A stretch of DNA of 64,000 nt, from assembly GCA_029851415.1 (NCBI GenBank), contig CM056741.1, positions 87,517,282 to 87,581,281 of the forward strand, read 5' to 3'. Position 1 is the first letter of the stretch. Each line of letters starts with the position of its first letter. Positions 55,600-64,000 of this stretch are shown here, in pieces. The notes under the pieces were generated by a model. That model was not told the origin of the DNA. It did no database searches and was given only the letters and a program-made list of their open reading frames with translations. This DNA comes from Eretmocerus hayati. Taxonomy: Eukaryota; Arthropoda; Insecta; Hymenoptera; Aphelinidae. Made by a program: the position numbers and the translations under genes.

Positions 55600-56690
55600 A
55601 CAAGAGCCGTGGGGAATAACAGACATATTTTAAGCATACCCGTCGACACATTGCGACGCATGAGATACGATGGAATACCCGTGTCGATCGCACTGGCACA
55701 CGAATCTCATTTGTTCACTGCGTGTTCAAGTCATGGAAACGTCATGGGAATCATACCAGAATCTCGTTTCCATTATTGGAGACCTGGAAACAACAAAAAA
55801 TTAACGTATAGTCCGCACTCAGAGAACCCCATAGCATCTCATGAGTATCGACTCGATCACGCATGAGATACCATGGCGTACCCACGGGATCCTCAACGGC
55901 CCGCATATCGTTTTTCGAGTCATTTGTGGGGTAATATTGTTCATGGTGATCATTCCAAAGTCTCATCGCTGCTTTTGAGTACATAAAAGAACAAGAAATT
56001 TGAGGTAGGAGAGAACCCCGAGAATCTCATAGTATCTCATTGGTGTCATCTCGAATACGCGTGGGATACCATGGAGTACCCATGCCAATCTCACTGACAC
56101 ACAAATCACTATTCCGAGTGTTTTCAAGTCATAGAATCATCATAAGTATCATTTCAGGGACTGATCGCCGCTTCTGAGGATAAACAAACAACAAAAATCA
56201 CCCTGTAGGTCTTTTGAGAATCCCAAGGTATCTCATGGGAATCCTTTCCGAGCACGCATGAGATACCATGGAGTAGTCGTGCTAATCTTTGTGGTTCACA
56301 AATTTTTGTTCTAAGCGTTCTCGAAGGACTGATATATGATGGGGATCATCACCACGAATATATCAGCACTTTTGGCGATTCAGAACCAACTTCTAACAAA
56401 TCATGCAAACACATAGAATCTCATAGTATCTCATGAGTATCGTCTTGCCCACGCATGAGACACCATGGTGTATCCATGAAAATTTCATTGGGTAGTGGAT
56501 TGCTTGTGTAAACGTTTACAAGGCATGCGATATGATACCCCAATTCATACGTAGCCTTTCCGAGTGTTCAGAACAACGATTCACTCTCCTGGCGTACCCA
56601 TGGTATCTCATAGTATCTCACGAGTATCCTCTGATCATGCATCAGATACCATGGGGTTCTCATGGGAAACTCACGAAAAAATTCTACCAG
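55600..56690. repeat. ~198-bp satellite, about six units
   Basis: GATACCATGG-type landmarks lie at 55664, 55867, 56065, 56262, 56459 and 56645, giving steps of 203, 198, 197, 197 and 186 bp. Each unit also has ATCTCATGAGTATC-like inverted words and a TCATGGGAATCAT block. Confidence 0.85.
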
Positions 56691-57030
56691 GGATGGCAAT
56701 GCTTCTTTATGGCATTGACACAGATTGGAATCGCGATATTCTATCAAGGGAATCAGCATTCATACAGATAGAACATCGACTTCCGAACACTGGCAGTAAG
56801 TATTGAGATTGGTTGGCAATCTCACTTCCAATCCAAAAAGTCTGCATTGGTGAAGATTGGTTTATACTGTTTGAATCACGATCAACATCATTGATCGTTA
56901 TTGAACTCCAATCTTTCTCACTCCTGAAAGTCATGTTTCAAATTCATCATAAGATTCTAGATTCAGATCGATTGGATGTATTTCAATCGAATCCAATCGA
57001 ACTTTCACAGCAGGGTAACGTCAAAATAAC
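56690..57030 (-). repeat. Dispersed ~340-bp repeat, copy 2 (inverted)
   Basis: Reverse complement of 16,070-16,410. Again it directly adjoins a satellite, the 198-bp family. Confidence 0.75.
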
Positions 57031-57320
57031 CAATGAACTTCTGCTCCTTGGAGCTGTCATAATCAAACATGTATGGATTATTTGATTCCGCGTAATGTCT
57101 TATAGCACAACATATTCCACCTCTCACAGCTTGTTCTAGGAACAATAACATGGTTGGATATTTATCATTTCAAGTTCAACTTTAGTATATAATAATATAC
57201 ACTCCCATGTGGAGCCTGGGAGTGTGAAGAAATGAGCTGGATCAAGTCTATAGCTTTTCATACAGCTTGAACGGAAATTTTGAAATTTATCTGCTAATAA
57301 GAAGATATCACATTTCATAT
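57030..57320. other. No clear gene; one short polymerase-like stretch
   Basis: On the minus strand, KCDIFLLADKFQNFRSSCMK near 57,240-57,320 resembles the Exo III region of Polinton polymerases (DVLLLADVYENFRSNC in the intact copy). It is followed by YRLDPAHFFTLPG and may be a further scrap of the decayed polymerase at 58.3-59.8 kb. Confidence 0.45.
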
Positions 57321-57324
57321 ACAT

Positions 57325-57530
57325 GTTACGGGCAATGTCCGATTTGCGGGCATTGCCAACAATACCCCGCTCTTTTGGGCATTGTCGACAATGCCCGGTC
57401 ATTGTCAACAATGCCCGGATATATTGGGCAATGTCCGCGTTCATTGTGTATTTCGGACATTGCCCGGGCATAGTGAACAATGCCCAAGGCTTTGCGGGCA
57501 CGGTCAATCATTACCAAGGGCCGTGATATT
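57325..57530. repeat. Cluster of GGGCATTG/CAATGCCC palindromes
   Basis: It includes the perfect 20-bp palindrome GGGCATTGTCGACAATGCCC (57,377-57,396) and several partial copies in both orientations (57,345, 57,400-57,416, 57,427-57,440, 57,458-57,483, 57,507). Confidence 0.8.
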
Positions 57531-57611
57531 TTGATGGCAACAAATGAAGTTCGGTTAGTCCGCAAGCGGGAGGACTTTTCACGATTTCGTGTCAATGTCA
57601 CTTACATGCAT

Positions 57612-57730
57612 ACGATCATAAGAGTTATCCGTTTATGTCACTGATAAGCGGTTCGAATCCCGACGGTACCAATGTGATTTTCCATGGGTGCTTCCCGGTG
57701 GCTTTGGTGGTTCGGAACCCATCTAAGACT
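57612..57730 (+). ncRNA. tRNA-like B box, possible SINE remnant
   Basis: A perfect B box GGTTCGAATCC (57,650-57,660) is followed by CGACGGTACCA. The upstream A box is poor, and stems do not form a convincing cloverleaf. Confidence 0.25.
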
Positions 57731-58275
57731 GTGAGTCCTGCTTCATAACTTGAAAAACAGGTTGAAAATGCGCAAATTGAAAAGAAATGAATTAGTGAAT
57801 AACCCTATTCAGAATGCTGCAATGCTTGCACGAGTCAATCCAAAGCGTACTAAATAAACTGTGGACGATCTTTCCGAGGAAATTCCAAACAATTGTTGAA
57901 AAATTTAACTAGCTGATCAACTGAAAACTTCAACATTTTGATTGAAAATTCAACCTGGTATTTCATACAGATGGTTGAATTTTCAACCACATGGTTGAAA
58001 TTTCCATTGGGCCGGCTGATCGCATTGATCTTTCAACTACTTGGTTTGAGGTTTTTCGAAGAAAATTTTCACAATGTACACGCTTTCAGAACTCGCGCGG
58101 TCTAGTGTTCACCTTGAAGTGTAGTCGCGCGTCGATACCGAATCGCAATAGTCCAAACAATTCACTCTACTAAGTTATCACAATTTTATCAATTCACTCT
58201 ACTGTGATAGAATCTGATGTACTTGAAATGTGTTTTTTACTGTATTTATGAGTGATAATGATTATCAGAAATGTA
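57730..58275. other. No recognisable gene
   Basis: TTCAACC/GGTTGAA words recur in both orientations at 57,900-58,060, and GTTTTTTACTG near 58,233 could be a DNA-transposon end. No element can be delimited. Confidence 0.4.
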
Positions 58276-59766
58276 TTACACATTTTTCAAACTCCTTCTG
58301 TATTTATAAGCTTCAAAGACATGCTCTTCCTGTGTCAACAAACCAAAAATCTCAGCCTGATCTAACCCCGTTTGCTGTGCAATCGTCTCAATTTGCTCTT
58401 GAAATTGAGCTCGCAAAATCAATTTGTTATCATCAGGAAGTAGTCTAGCAAGACTATCTAGACTAGCGTTCAAAAATTTAAGTGAATCGATGAATCGGAG
58501 TTGAATCCTTGAGTTATTCACGTACTTTGTGAAAGAAATATACTGTTCCATATTCTGTGGTATAATTGAAATTTCCCCCTTTATTGCGTTTGCGATGTGT
58601 GTGATTATGGAATGAGCGTCATACCTGTGAGAGAAGAATGATTGGAAAGGGGAAAAAATTTGAATTTACTTGATATAGTGAATTAAATGGTTGAGAAAAA
58701 CAACTCACCAGGAAAGATTATAATAAATAACAGGACTGATGAATGATTTGCGATATGAGAGGTTACATGATCAATGTGCCAAAGACCTTGGTCGACCTGT
58801 GTGATAGTCGTGATCGATCACAGGACTGTCATCTGGTTGAAACTCCTCTTCAGAGATGTGACACGTTTTAACTTGTTGTAAGGCCACTCGCTCCCCATCA
58901 GTCATATGAAGAGGTATTGGATTTGACAGCTCCTAATGATGACATAATGATGTAATTCAAAGTAAATCAGTAAAAACTATAGATATATAATACACACTTG
59001 TTCCACTTCCTTGGCAATTTTTTCAAGCTCCAAAGCAAACCATTCGGAGACATCAGTTCCAACGTGGTGAGCGTACATAGACTTTTCCGAATTATATTTA
59101 CTATGTAAATAATAGCCTATAGAGAATGGAATATGTCTCTGGTAGGCGTTTTGAGCCAATTTAACGTTCGCGAGTTTGCTTACATTCATATCATCTGAAT
59201 TTTTAAAATATTCCGAATTTGTTTTAGTTAAATAACATTCATAGTCAGTGTAAACTATATACGGAGCCTTCAACATTTCATGATAATTCGTAAATTTAAC
59301 AACGTCTTCCTTCGAAAAAGTTACCGTACATTGATCCTTATTTTTTTAACAAAACTCTTTATGCATCACTAATTTTTCATCTGTGTAAAAATAATGCAAA
59401 CATTTCCTACATCCAAAAACACTGTGTGTGAGGTTAGGTACTAACAATTTGGATGAATTTTTAATATAGCGATAATGGTTATCAAGTAGGAGCAGATCAA
59501 TATGTTTCATCTGTTCAGTTCTTGTTAAGGAGAGGGTGAAAATTCTTCTCTGAATGACCGGCTCCATATACATTTATGCTATAACCTTTATTCTGTTTCT
59601 CAAAATTTGGGATTGATTTCAATTGAACGGGAAAGCTCATCCTACAGAATTTAAAATATGAACTAGGATCTGGATAAGCGATTTGTAAATGTTCACTGAC
59701 TTTAGGAACATTAAATAACGCCGGCATTGAAGACCAAAAGAAGCATCGGTCATCAGTTATTTGAAT
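58276..59766 (-). pseudogene. Diverged Polinton DNA polymerase B, 5' part only, decayed
   Basis: Minus-strand pieces follow the order of the polymerase exonuclease region. DDRCFFWSSMPALF and FPVQLKSIPNFEKQN (59,766-59,515) come first. CRKCLHYFYTDEKLVMH (about 59,410-59,350) is zinc-finger-like. Exo I is YTDYECYL (about 59,250). A finger remnant with TCHISEEEF and DHDYHTG lies at about 58,800-58,860. After an intron-like gap come YDAHSIITHI (Exo II, about 58,620) and YISFTKYVNNSRIQLRFIDS. Stops and frame changes occur between pieces. The sequence is clearly different from the polymerase at 38.7-43.0 kb, so it belongs to another Polinton lineage. The 5' end is cut at 59,766 by an LTR; the polymerisation domain is absent here. 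Confidence 0.75.
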
Positions 59767-60640
59767 TGTGACTGGGTTTACTCAGGCACATCCAGGCAGA
59801 GCCTGGTTTAATTTTGTGGGTTACTTACTCTATATTTTGCATGTTGAGAGGGAGCATGAAATGATAAGAGTGAGGTGATAAAGTTGAGCACCGAAGCTTT
59901 AATGAAAATAAAGAAGAGGAAGTCGAAACATATCTACAGAATATTTACAAAAGGTCATTAGACCGTGAGAGTACTTGCGCAAGCTCGAGCACGAGGTCGG
60001 GAGGGCACGAAGAGGAATACATTCTACTGGCCACAGAAAGAGAGAGAGAGAATTCGAGCTAGCACTTACAGAACGTTGAATTTGGTCCTTGAAGACGACG
60101 TCGGCTACTGGGCGCAGGATGGCCACGAGACGCAAGTCGGCCTTGGGACGGTCGCTGGTGGGACGCTTGGCACGGTCGGCGATTTGACCTCGTATGGTCA
60201 GGAAGCTGCACCGGGCTCCTCGAATAATCCGCTCAATACAGGGTCGGTCGCGAGACCACTGCACCAGGTCTAATATGCACGCGCGTACCGTGACTTTGTG
60301 TAGCGGCGACGAGGAAACGCGCGGCAAAACGGAGCAGAATTGAGCGAGCGACGGCACTTGCTCATCCAACCGAACACGACGTAAGTCTGCCGCCGGCAGC
60401 GTGGTGATGATGAAATGGCGCGCGAGGGGAGGGAGCGCGAGGGGAAGTATGGCTACTGCTATATCTATAACCCGCGCGGGCCCGTCTCGCTATAGTGTGC
60501 TTTCTCTCTCTCTCTCTCTTACCTTAAAAATGTCCTCTCCTTCGCTCGGCTCTTGCTGAAACAATAACTTTGTGATTAGATTATAAATTGTATTACTTGG
60601 CCCAAGAGAGAGGCAGGACGGATATTACTCATCCGTCACA
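59767..60640 (-). repeat. 3' LTR of the gypsy element (874 bp)
   Basis: Read on the minus strand it begins TGTGACGGATGAG right after the purine tract and ends CCCAGTCACA, so TGTGAC and GTCACA form the terminal inverted repeat. It contains a CT/GA microsatellite (about 60,502-60,520), a TATA-like GTTATAGATATAG and a GC-rich middle. The frame 60,369-59,899 inside it is not considered a gene. Confidence 0.8.
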
Positions 60641-60650
60641 CCCCTCCCCC
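60641..60650 (-). promoter_or_regulatory. Polypurine tract GGGGGAGGGG
   Basis: Immediately 5' of the LTR on the minus strand, as required for plus-strand priming. Confidence 0.8.
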
Positions 60651-61236
60651 AGACGCTGGGTAGCCGACTGGCGTACCAGCTCGAAGCCTACCCTCTCTTA
60701 ATCTGGGCCAAATAAACTGAAAAATTGACCATTGTAGTCATGAAATTGGGATGAAAATTGCAATGATTGCATCATGTTTGGGTCTCTGAAATAAAAAGTT
60801 GAATTTTACAAAATGTAGATGTAATTCCTCAAAAACGGTGGGGATATCATACATGCGGACATAAAATCCACTCTATTGGCAACTATTCATATAGATTTGA
60901 GATCATAGATCACTGGAGAGCGTCTTTGACTGCACTGTTCTGCACATGTGTGCCACAGAGAAAATCACTTTTGGTTTCACTGAATCACTTGGTCTCTTGA
61001 ATTGACCGTCACTATTGTATCATACTAGGCATACAGTATACTCTTCGTTCATTGCATACAGCACTCTGAACATACATTGTACACAGTACACAGATCATAC
61101 TTAGGACATTTGTCCATATTCACGCCTCGTGCATTCAAATCACACCATACATCGCTCAATCCATACTTTTTACATGAATAGTGCTTGAATCTATAAAAAT
61201 AAAATACTGATTGACTATTTTGTCACATGATTGTTT
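60651..61236. other. Non-coding 3' region of the retroelement
   Basis: No frame or motif recognised. Words such as CATACAGTATACTC and GTACACAGTACACAG occur near 61,030-61,095. Confidence 0.5.
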
Positions 61237-61726
61237 GGTCATAGACCTACATAATCGAACATGATTTGTTCTTTGGCACAAAAGAAATCAAAAATATTAA
61301 AAAAGTTGTCATTTGACAGGTAAGTACGAACTATCAAAAAATAAACATATTAATTTTAGAAACAATTCAATGGTCATTGACCGTGTAAGTTTTTTTTTTT
61401 TTTTTTTAACCTAGACAATCGAAAATTTGGTCGTATGACCGTAATGAAATGAAAATTCGAAAAGTATCAATAGGATTTTCACTATTTTTTAAGATATTAG
61501 GTCGTAGACCTTAGTATTACTACTATAAAAATTTGGTCAATTGACCTTAAAAAAGGAAAGAATATAAACTGAGTGGTCGTAGACCAACGCAAAAGAAAAC
61601 GGAAAATTATTAAATTGCTGATCGGTCGGAGACCACGTATCTTCGGTCGTCGACCCACTCTTCGGTCTAAGACCTACTGCTTGTCGTGTCTGTCCGCAAA
61701 TGGACAATCTTTCGGGTCATTTGACC
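61237..61726. repeat. Ten GGTC-N3/4-GACC palindromes
   Basis: Starts: 61237, 61372, 61429, 61500, 61535, 61575, 61624, 61645, 61664 and 61715. Seven have 3-nt and three have 4-nt centres; examples are GGTCATTGACC, GGTCGTAGACC and GGTCAATTGACC. The last copies run into the end of the coiled-coil ORF. Confidence 0.85.
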
Positions 61727-62381
61727 CCTGGCACTTGCAGATCGGGCATCTAGGGACGTCGTAGAGAACCCTTTTTCCAGAGGCTTCTCTGCGACGACTT
61801 CGACCCTCTTCTATTTCTTTGAAGTGCTGCATATTTTTCTTTTGGTCGAGCTGACGCTGGAGTTGGATCGCCCGAATTTTGGCACATTTGGCCTCTATTT
61901 CAAGTTGTCTTAACTCTTCCGCTTCGCGCCTTTTCTTTTCCTCTTCTCTGCGACGAGCTTCGCGGCGGCGTTCTCTGTTTTGCTGAGCCTCATCAATCAT
62001 GGCCAAGTTCTCCCTGGTGTCTTCGATGTGCTCGATTCTTATTTGACCGAAAAGGTCAACGCTGGCCTTCCCGTATTTCTCCTGGAATGCGAAGCATTCC
62101 GCTATCAAATCGTCTGTGTCTATTCTTTGTTGTTCCATTTTTAATATATGGTCGTCTATTCGACCCATGAAGATCCTGGCTTCATCTTCTTCATTGTCGG
62201 CGTCGACATTACCATCAGAGGGGTTGTCTGCTGTTGCGGCAGATAATCGTGCCACTTCAGCCTCTTCTTCGGCCAGCTGTTTCTGCCATTCTTCATCGAA
62301 TAGGCGCATTTGCCCCACTGCCTCTCTTATCTCTGCTGGTGTCTTTTCGGTAGCCTCGCTGCTGTCGTTGAGAAAATCCAT
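61674..62381 (-). CDS. Retrotransposon extra ORF: coiled-coil protein with C-terminal Cys motif
   Basis: From ATG 62,381 the 235-residue product has an acidic N-terminal third (EEWQKQLAEEEAEVARLSAA, then DADNEEDEARIF). A long charged helix follows (RERRREARRREEEKKRREAE), likely a coiled coil. The tail is RCPICKCQGSNDPKDCPF, a possible zinc-binding knuckle. It lies downstream of pol, where errantiviruses carry env, but it has no signal peptide or membrane segment. An extra structural or RNA-binding protein is inferred; gag-like relocation is another option. The nominal upstream extension begins with a TTG and is not used. I do not recognise a named family. Confidence 0.6.
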   Translation of the reverse strand: MDFLNDSSEATEKTPAEIREAVGQMRLFDEEWQKQLAEEEAEVARLSAATADNPSDGNVDADNEEDEARIFMGRIDDHILKMEQQRIDTDDLIAECFAFQEKYGKASVDLFGQIRIEHIEDTRENLAMIDEAQQNRERRREARRREEEKKRREAEELRQLEIEAKCAKIRAIQLQRQLDQKKNMQHFKEIEEGRSRRREASGKRVLYDVPRCPICKCQGSNDPKDCPFADRHDKQ

Positions 62382-62513
62382 TTCCTGGAACAAATTTTCT
62401 AGGTTGTTTCCCTATATTTCTTTTTTCTACGGACAGACGTCCACTACAAAGAAAAAAGAGTTCTTTCTACAAGAGTTCTACGACAAAATAGTGTAAGTTG
62501 GAAAATAGAATCA

Positions 62514-63998
62514 CTATTTTGCCAAGCGACTACTAGATCTAGTGCGCATAGGGGATACATTTGACGCATTCAAGATCTTCTTTTTTGTCGATCCTTTTGG
62601 TCGGCCGCGCGGTCGTTTTGGCACCGCGTCGGTCGTATTTGGCGGAGTCACTTTGACTATATGGTCATTCGATTCATGCCTGATTGAGGGCGCGAATTTT
62701 ACGCGTTTTCTAGTAACTACGATTTTTGTTTTTCGCGGTCGCCCCCGTGTTTTGGTTAATTTCGGAGTATCTGCTTTTTGCGCAACGTTTTTTGCGGATC
62801 TGAGTACCCGACATGGACCTTGGTCGAACGAACCGTCGTCTAAAGGGGCGATTATTGATTGTTCGGTTTCAGGTTCGATTGGGGGCTCTTCGCCGTCGAT
62901 ATAGGGTTTGAGGTCTTGGACATGCACTTTTCCGATGCTTTGGCCCGATTCATCGGCCAGTTCGTAAACATTTGAACCAAGTCGAGCCATGATGGTGAAT
63001 TTGCCGTCGAATTTGGGTGCAAGTTTGCCTGTGATACCCTGAGCTTGTGATGATAGGACTCTGTTACGTTTCCAAACAGCATCTCCTATTGCGTACTGAA
63101 CATCACGTCGTTTTTTATTGTAGTATTGAGCTTGATGCTCGTGAGCTTTTTGCGAGTTGGTCATTGCGACCGTATGTAAGTCAGGCAATTTTAGCATGTG
63201 TGCTTGCCAGTTACTCATTGCTTGCACTAGCTCTTTTTCAGCGGACGCGAGTTCTTGTTGACGTTTGAAGTTTTTCGGTGGAACTGGGTTACGTCCATAA
63301 TTCATAAAAGCTGGACTGAGATGAGTCGAGTGCTGGACGCTTGTATTGTAAGCGAACTGGAGTTCGGTCACGTGTTCGTCCCAGCGACTATGTTTGTCCT
63401 CTAAGTATGCAATAATGGACGTTTTAATTGTTCTTATTATTCGTTCTGCTGGATTGCAATGAGCGGCGTAAGGTGGTATAGTCATATGTACAATCCCACG
63501 CTCCTGCCAGAACTTGTCTATTACTTTGTTTGAGTACTCTGGTCCGTTGTCGGACAGGAAAGTTTCAGGAGTACCAAAGCGGAGAATTATTTTGGTGTCC
63601 AGAGCTTTACGCACAGTCAGTGCATTTGCTTTGCGAACTGGTACACATTCCATCCATTTTGAAAATAAGTCAATAAAGACTATCATATATTCATTGCCAT
63701 GAACACTGCGAGGAAACACGCAAGTGTCGGCTGCTACAACTTGCCATGGTCGTGTGATTGACCGTTTGCCCATGAGGCCGGCTGGTGCAAGTTGTTGCAC
63801 TTTGCATTGTTGGCAAATTGTGCATTTTCTCACAAAATTTGCCACGTCGTGGTATAAATTTGGCCAGAAGTAATGGAGTATAACACGTTGATGTGTCTTA
63901 AATCGACCGAAGTGGCCTGCTGTTACTTCTTCATGGCATTCTCTTAGGATTTGTAAACGATTTTCTTGCGGTACTACTAATTTCCACGCATCGTTGTC
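62514..63998 (-). CDS. Ty3/gypsy integrase end of pol (partial), with AT-hook tail
   Basis: The frame is open to the right edge. The edge part holds the H2C2 zinc domain (CHEEVTAGHFGRFKTHQRV ... KCTICQQC). The DDE core follows, numbered from Met at 63,845: Asp40 (VAADTCVF), Asp99 (LSDNGPEYS) and Glu134 (NPAERIIRT), with 35-residue Asp-Glu spacing, so the catalytic triad is complete. A GPY-like region (GITGKLAPKFDGKFTI, VHVQDLKPY) follows. The last ~120 residues carry two AT-hook motifs, TRGRPRKT and KRPRGRPKGS, and other basic patches in place of a chromodomain. AT hooks bind the DNA minor groove and may guide targeting. The frame shows no break. Confidence 0.85.
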   Translation of the reverse strand, partial: DNDAWKLVVPQENRLQILRECHEEVTAGHFGRFKTHQRVILHYFWPNLYHDVANFVRKCTICQQCKVQQLAPAGLMGKRSITRPWQVVAADTCVFPRSVHGNEYMIVFIDLFSKWMECVPVRKANALTVRKALDTKIILRFGTPETFLSDNGPEYSNKVIDKFWQERGIVHMTIPPYAAHCNPAERIIRTIKTSIIAYLEDKHSRWDEHVTELQFAYNTSVQHSTHLSPAFMNYGRNPVPPKNFKRQQELASAEKELVQAMSNWQAHMLKLPDLHTVAMTNSQKAHEHQAQYYNKKRRDVQYAIGDAVWKRNRVLSSQAQGITGKLAPKFDGKFTIMARLGSNVYELADESGQSIGKVHVQDLKPYIDGEEPPIEPETEQSIIAPLDDGSFDQGPCRVLRSAKNVAQKADTPKLTKTRGRPRKTKIVVTRKRVKFAPSIRHESNDHIVKVTPPNTTDAVPKRPRGRPKGSTKKKILNASNVSPMRTRSSSRLAK

Positions 63999-64000
63999 GA

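Larger units (their letters stand above)
59767..64000 (-). mobile_element. Ty3/gypsy LTR retrotransposon, 3' part (runs off the window)
   Basis: On the minus strand: integrase end of pol (63,998-62,514), an extra coiled-coil ORF (62,381-61,674), a ~1-kb non-coding 3' region, a polypurine tract (60,650-60,641) and the 3' LTR (60,640-59,767). The 5' LTR, gag and reverse transcriptase lie beyond the right edge. It is inserted into a decayed Polinton polymerase. Confidence 0.82.

Noticed and set aside
59899..60369. 156-codon minus-strand frame
   Set aside because: It lies wholly within the LTR defined by TGTGAC...GTCACA and the adjoining polypurine tract.

Overview
This window is arthropod nuclear DNA, most likely from an insect. 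It shows short GT-AG introns of 61-75 bp, TATA plus TCAKTY initiator promoters, Polinton/Maverick (adintovirus-type) elements, a Ty3/gypsy element, Tc1-like foldback DNA and several satellite families. I see no conventional host gene, rRNA gene or intact tRNA gene. The order cannot be fixed from the sequence alone.

Layout. 1-3.6 kb: a decayed Polinton, all on the + strand: protease tail, penton, small ORF, broken major capsid gene, broken exonuclease-like gene, truncated integrase. 3.6-13.2 kb: a giant inverted repeat. Two ~3 kb arms of a ~178-bp satellite (grouped in threes) face each other across a 2.3 kb spacer. 13.2-16.1 kb: unassigned DNA, a palindromic repeat array and a gag zinc-knuckle fragment. 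16.4-24.1 kb: a large satellite whose ~55-bp subunits each carry a CAATACTG/CAGTATTG-type inverted pair. 24.1-31.1 kb: AT-rich unassigned DNA, an 885-bp Tc1-like foldback element, minisatellites and a tRNA-like block.

32,175-50,987 is the core of the window: a full-length 18.8-kb Polinton with 6-bp target duplications (ATTGTG) and terminal inverted repeats starting AG and ending CT. It sits inside a copy of a TGCAG-rich repeat whose other units follow at 51-55.4 kb. It carries a SUMO-interaction-motif-rich protein, a spliced small protein, an exonuclease-like protein, a protein-primed DNA polymerase B with three introns (broken by two in-frame stops), a small OB-fold-like protein, a chromodomain integrase, a fibre-like protein, a conserved structural protein, the packaging ATPase, a phospholipase A2-membrane segment-protease fusion, penton, a conserved small ORF, and the major capsid protein. 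The capsid frame runs on into a second exonuclease-like domain and then meets an in-frame TGA. Replication and integration genes fill the left and middle, morphogenesis genes the right. TATA/initiator pairs lie inside neighbouring genes.

55.6-57.6 kb holds a ~198-bp satellite, a second copy of a 340-bp dispersed repeat and a cluster of GGGCATTG palindromes. 58.3-59.77 kb is the 5' part of a third, diverged and decayed Polinton polymerase on the minus strand. It is cut by the 3' LTR of a Ty3/gypsy element (59,767 to the window edge, minus strand) with integrase, a coiled-coil ORF and a 3' region carrying ten GGTC/GACC palindromes.

All readings are by eye; family assignments rest on motif recognition, not on searches.
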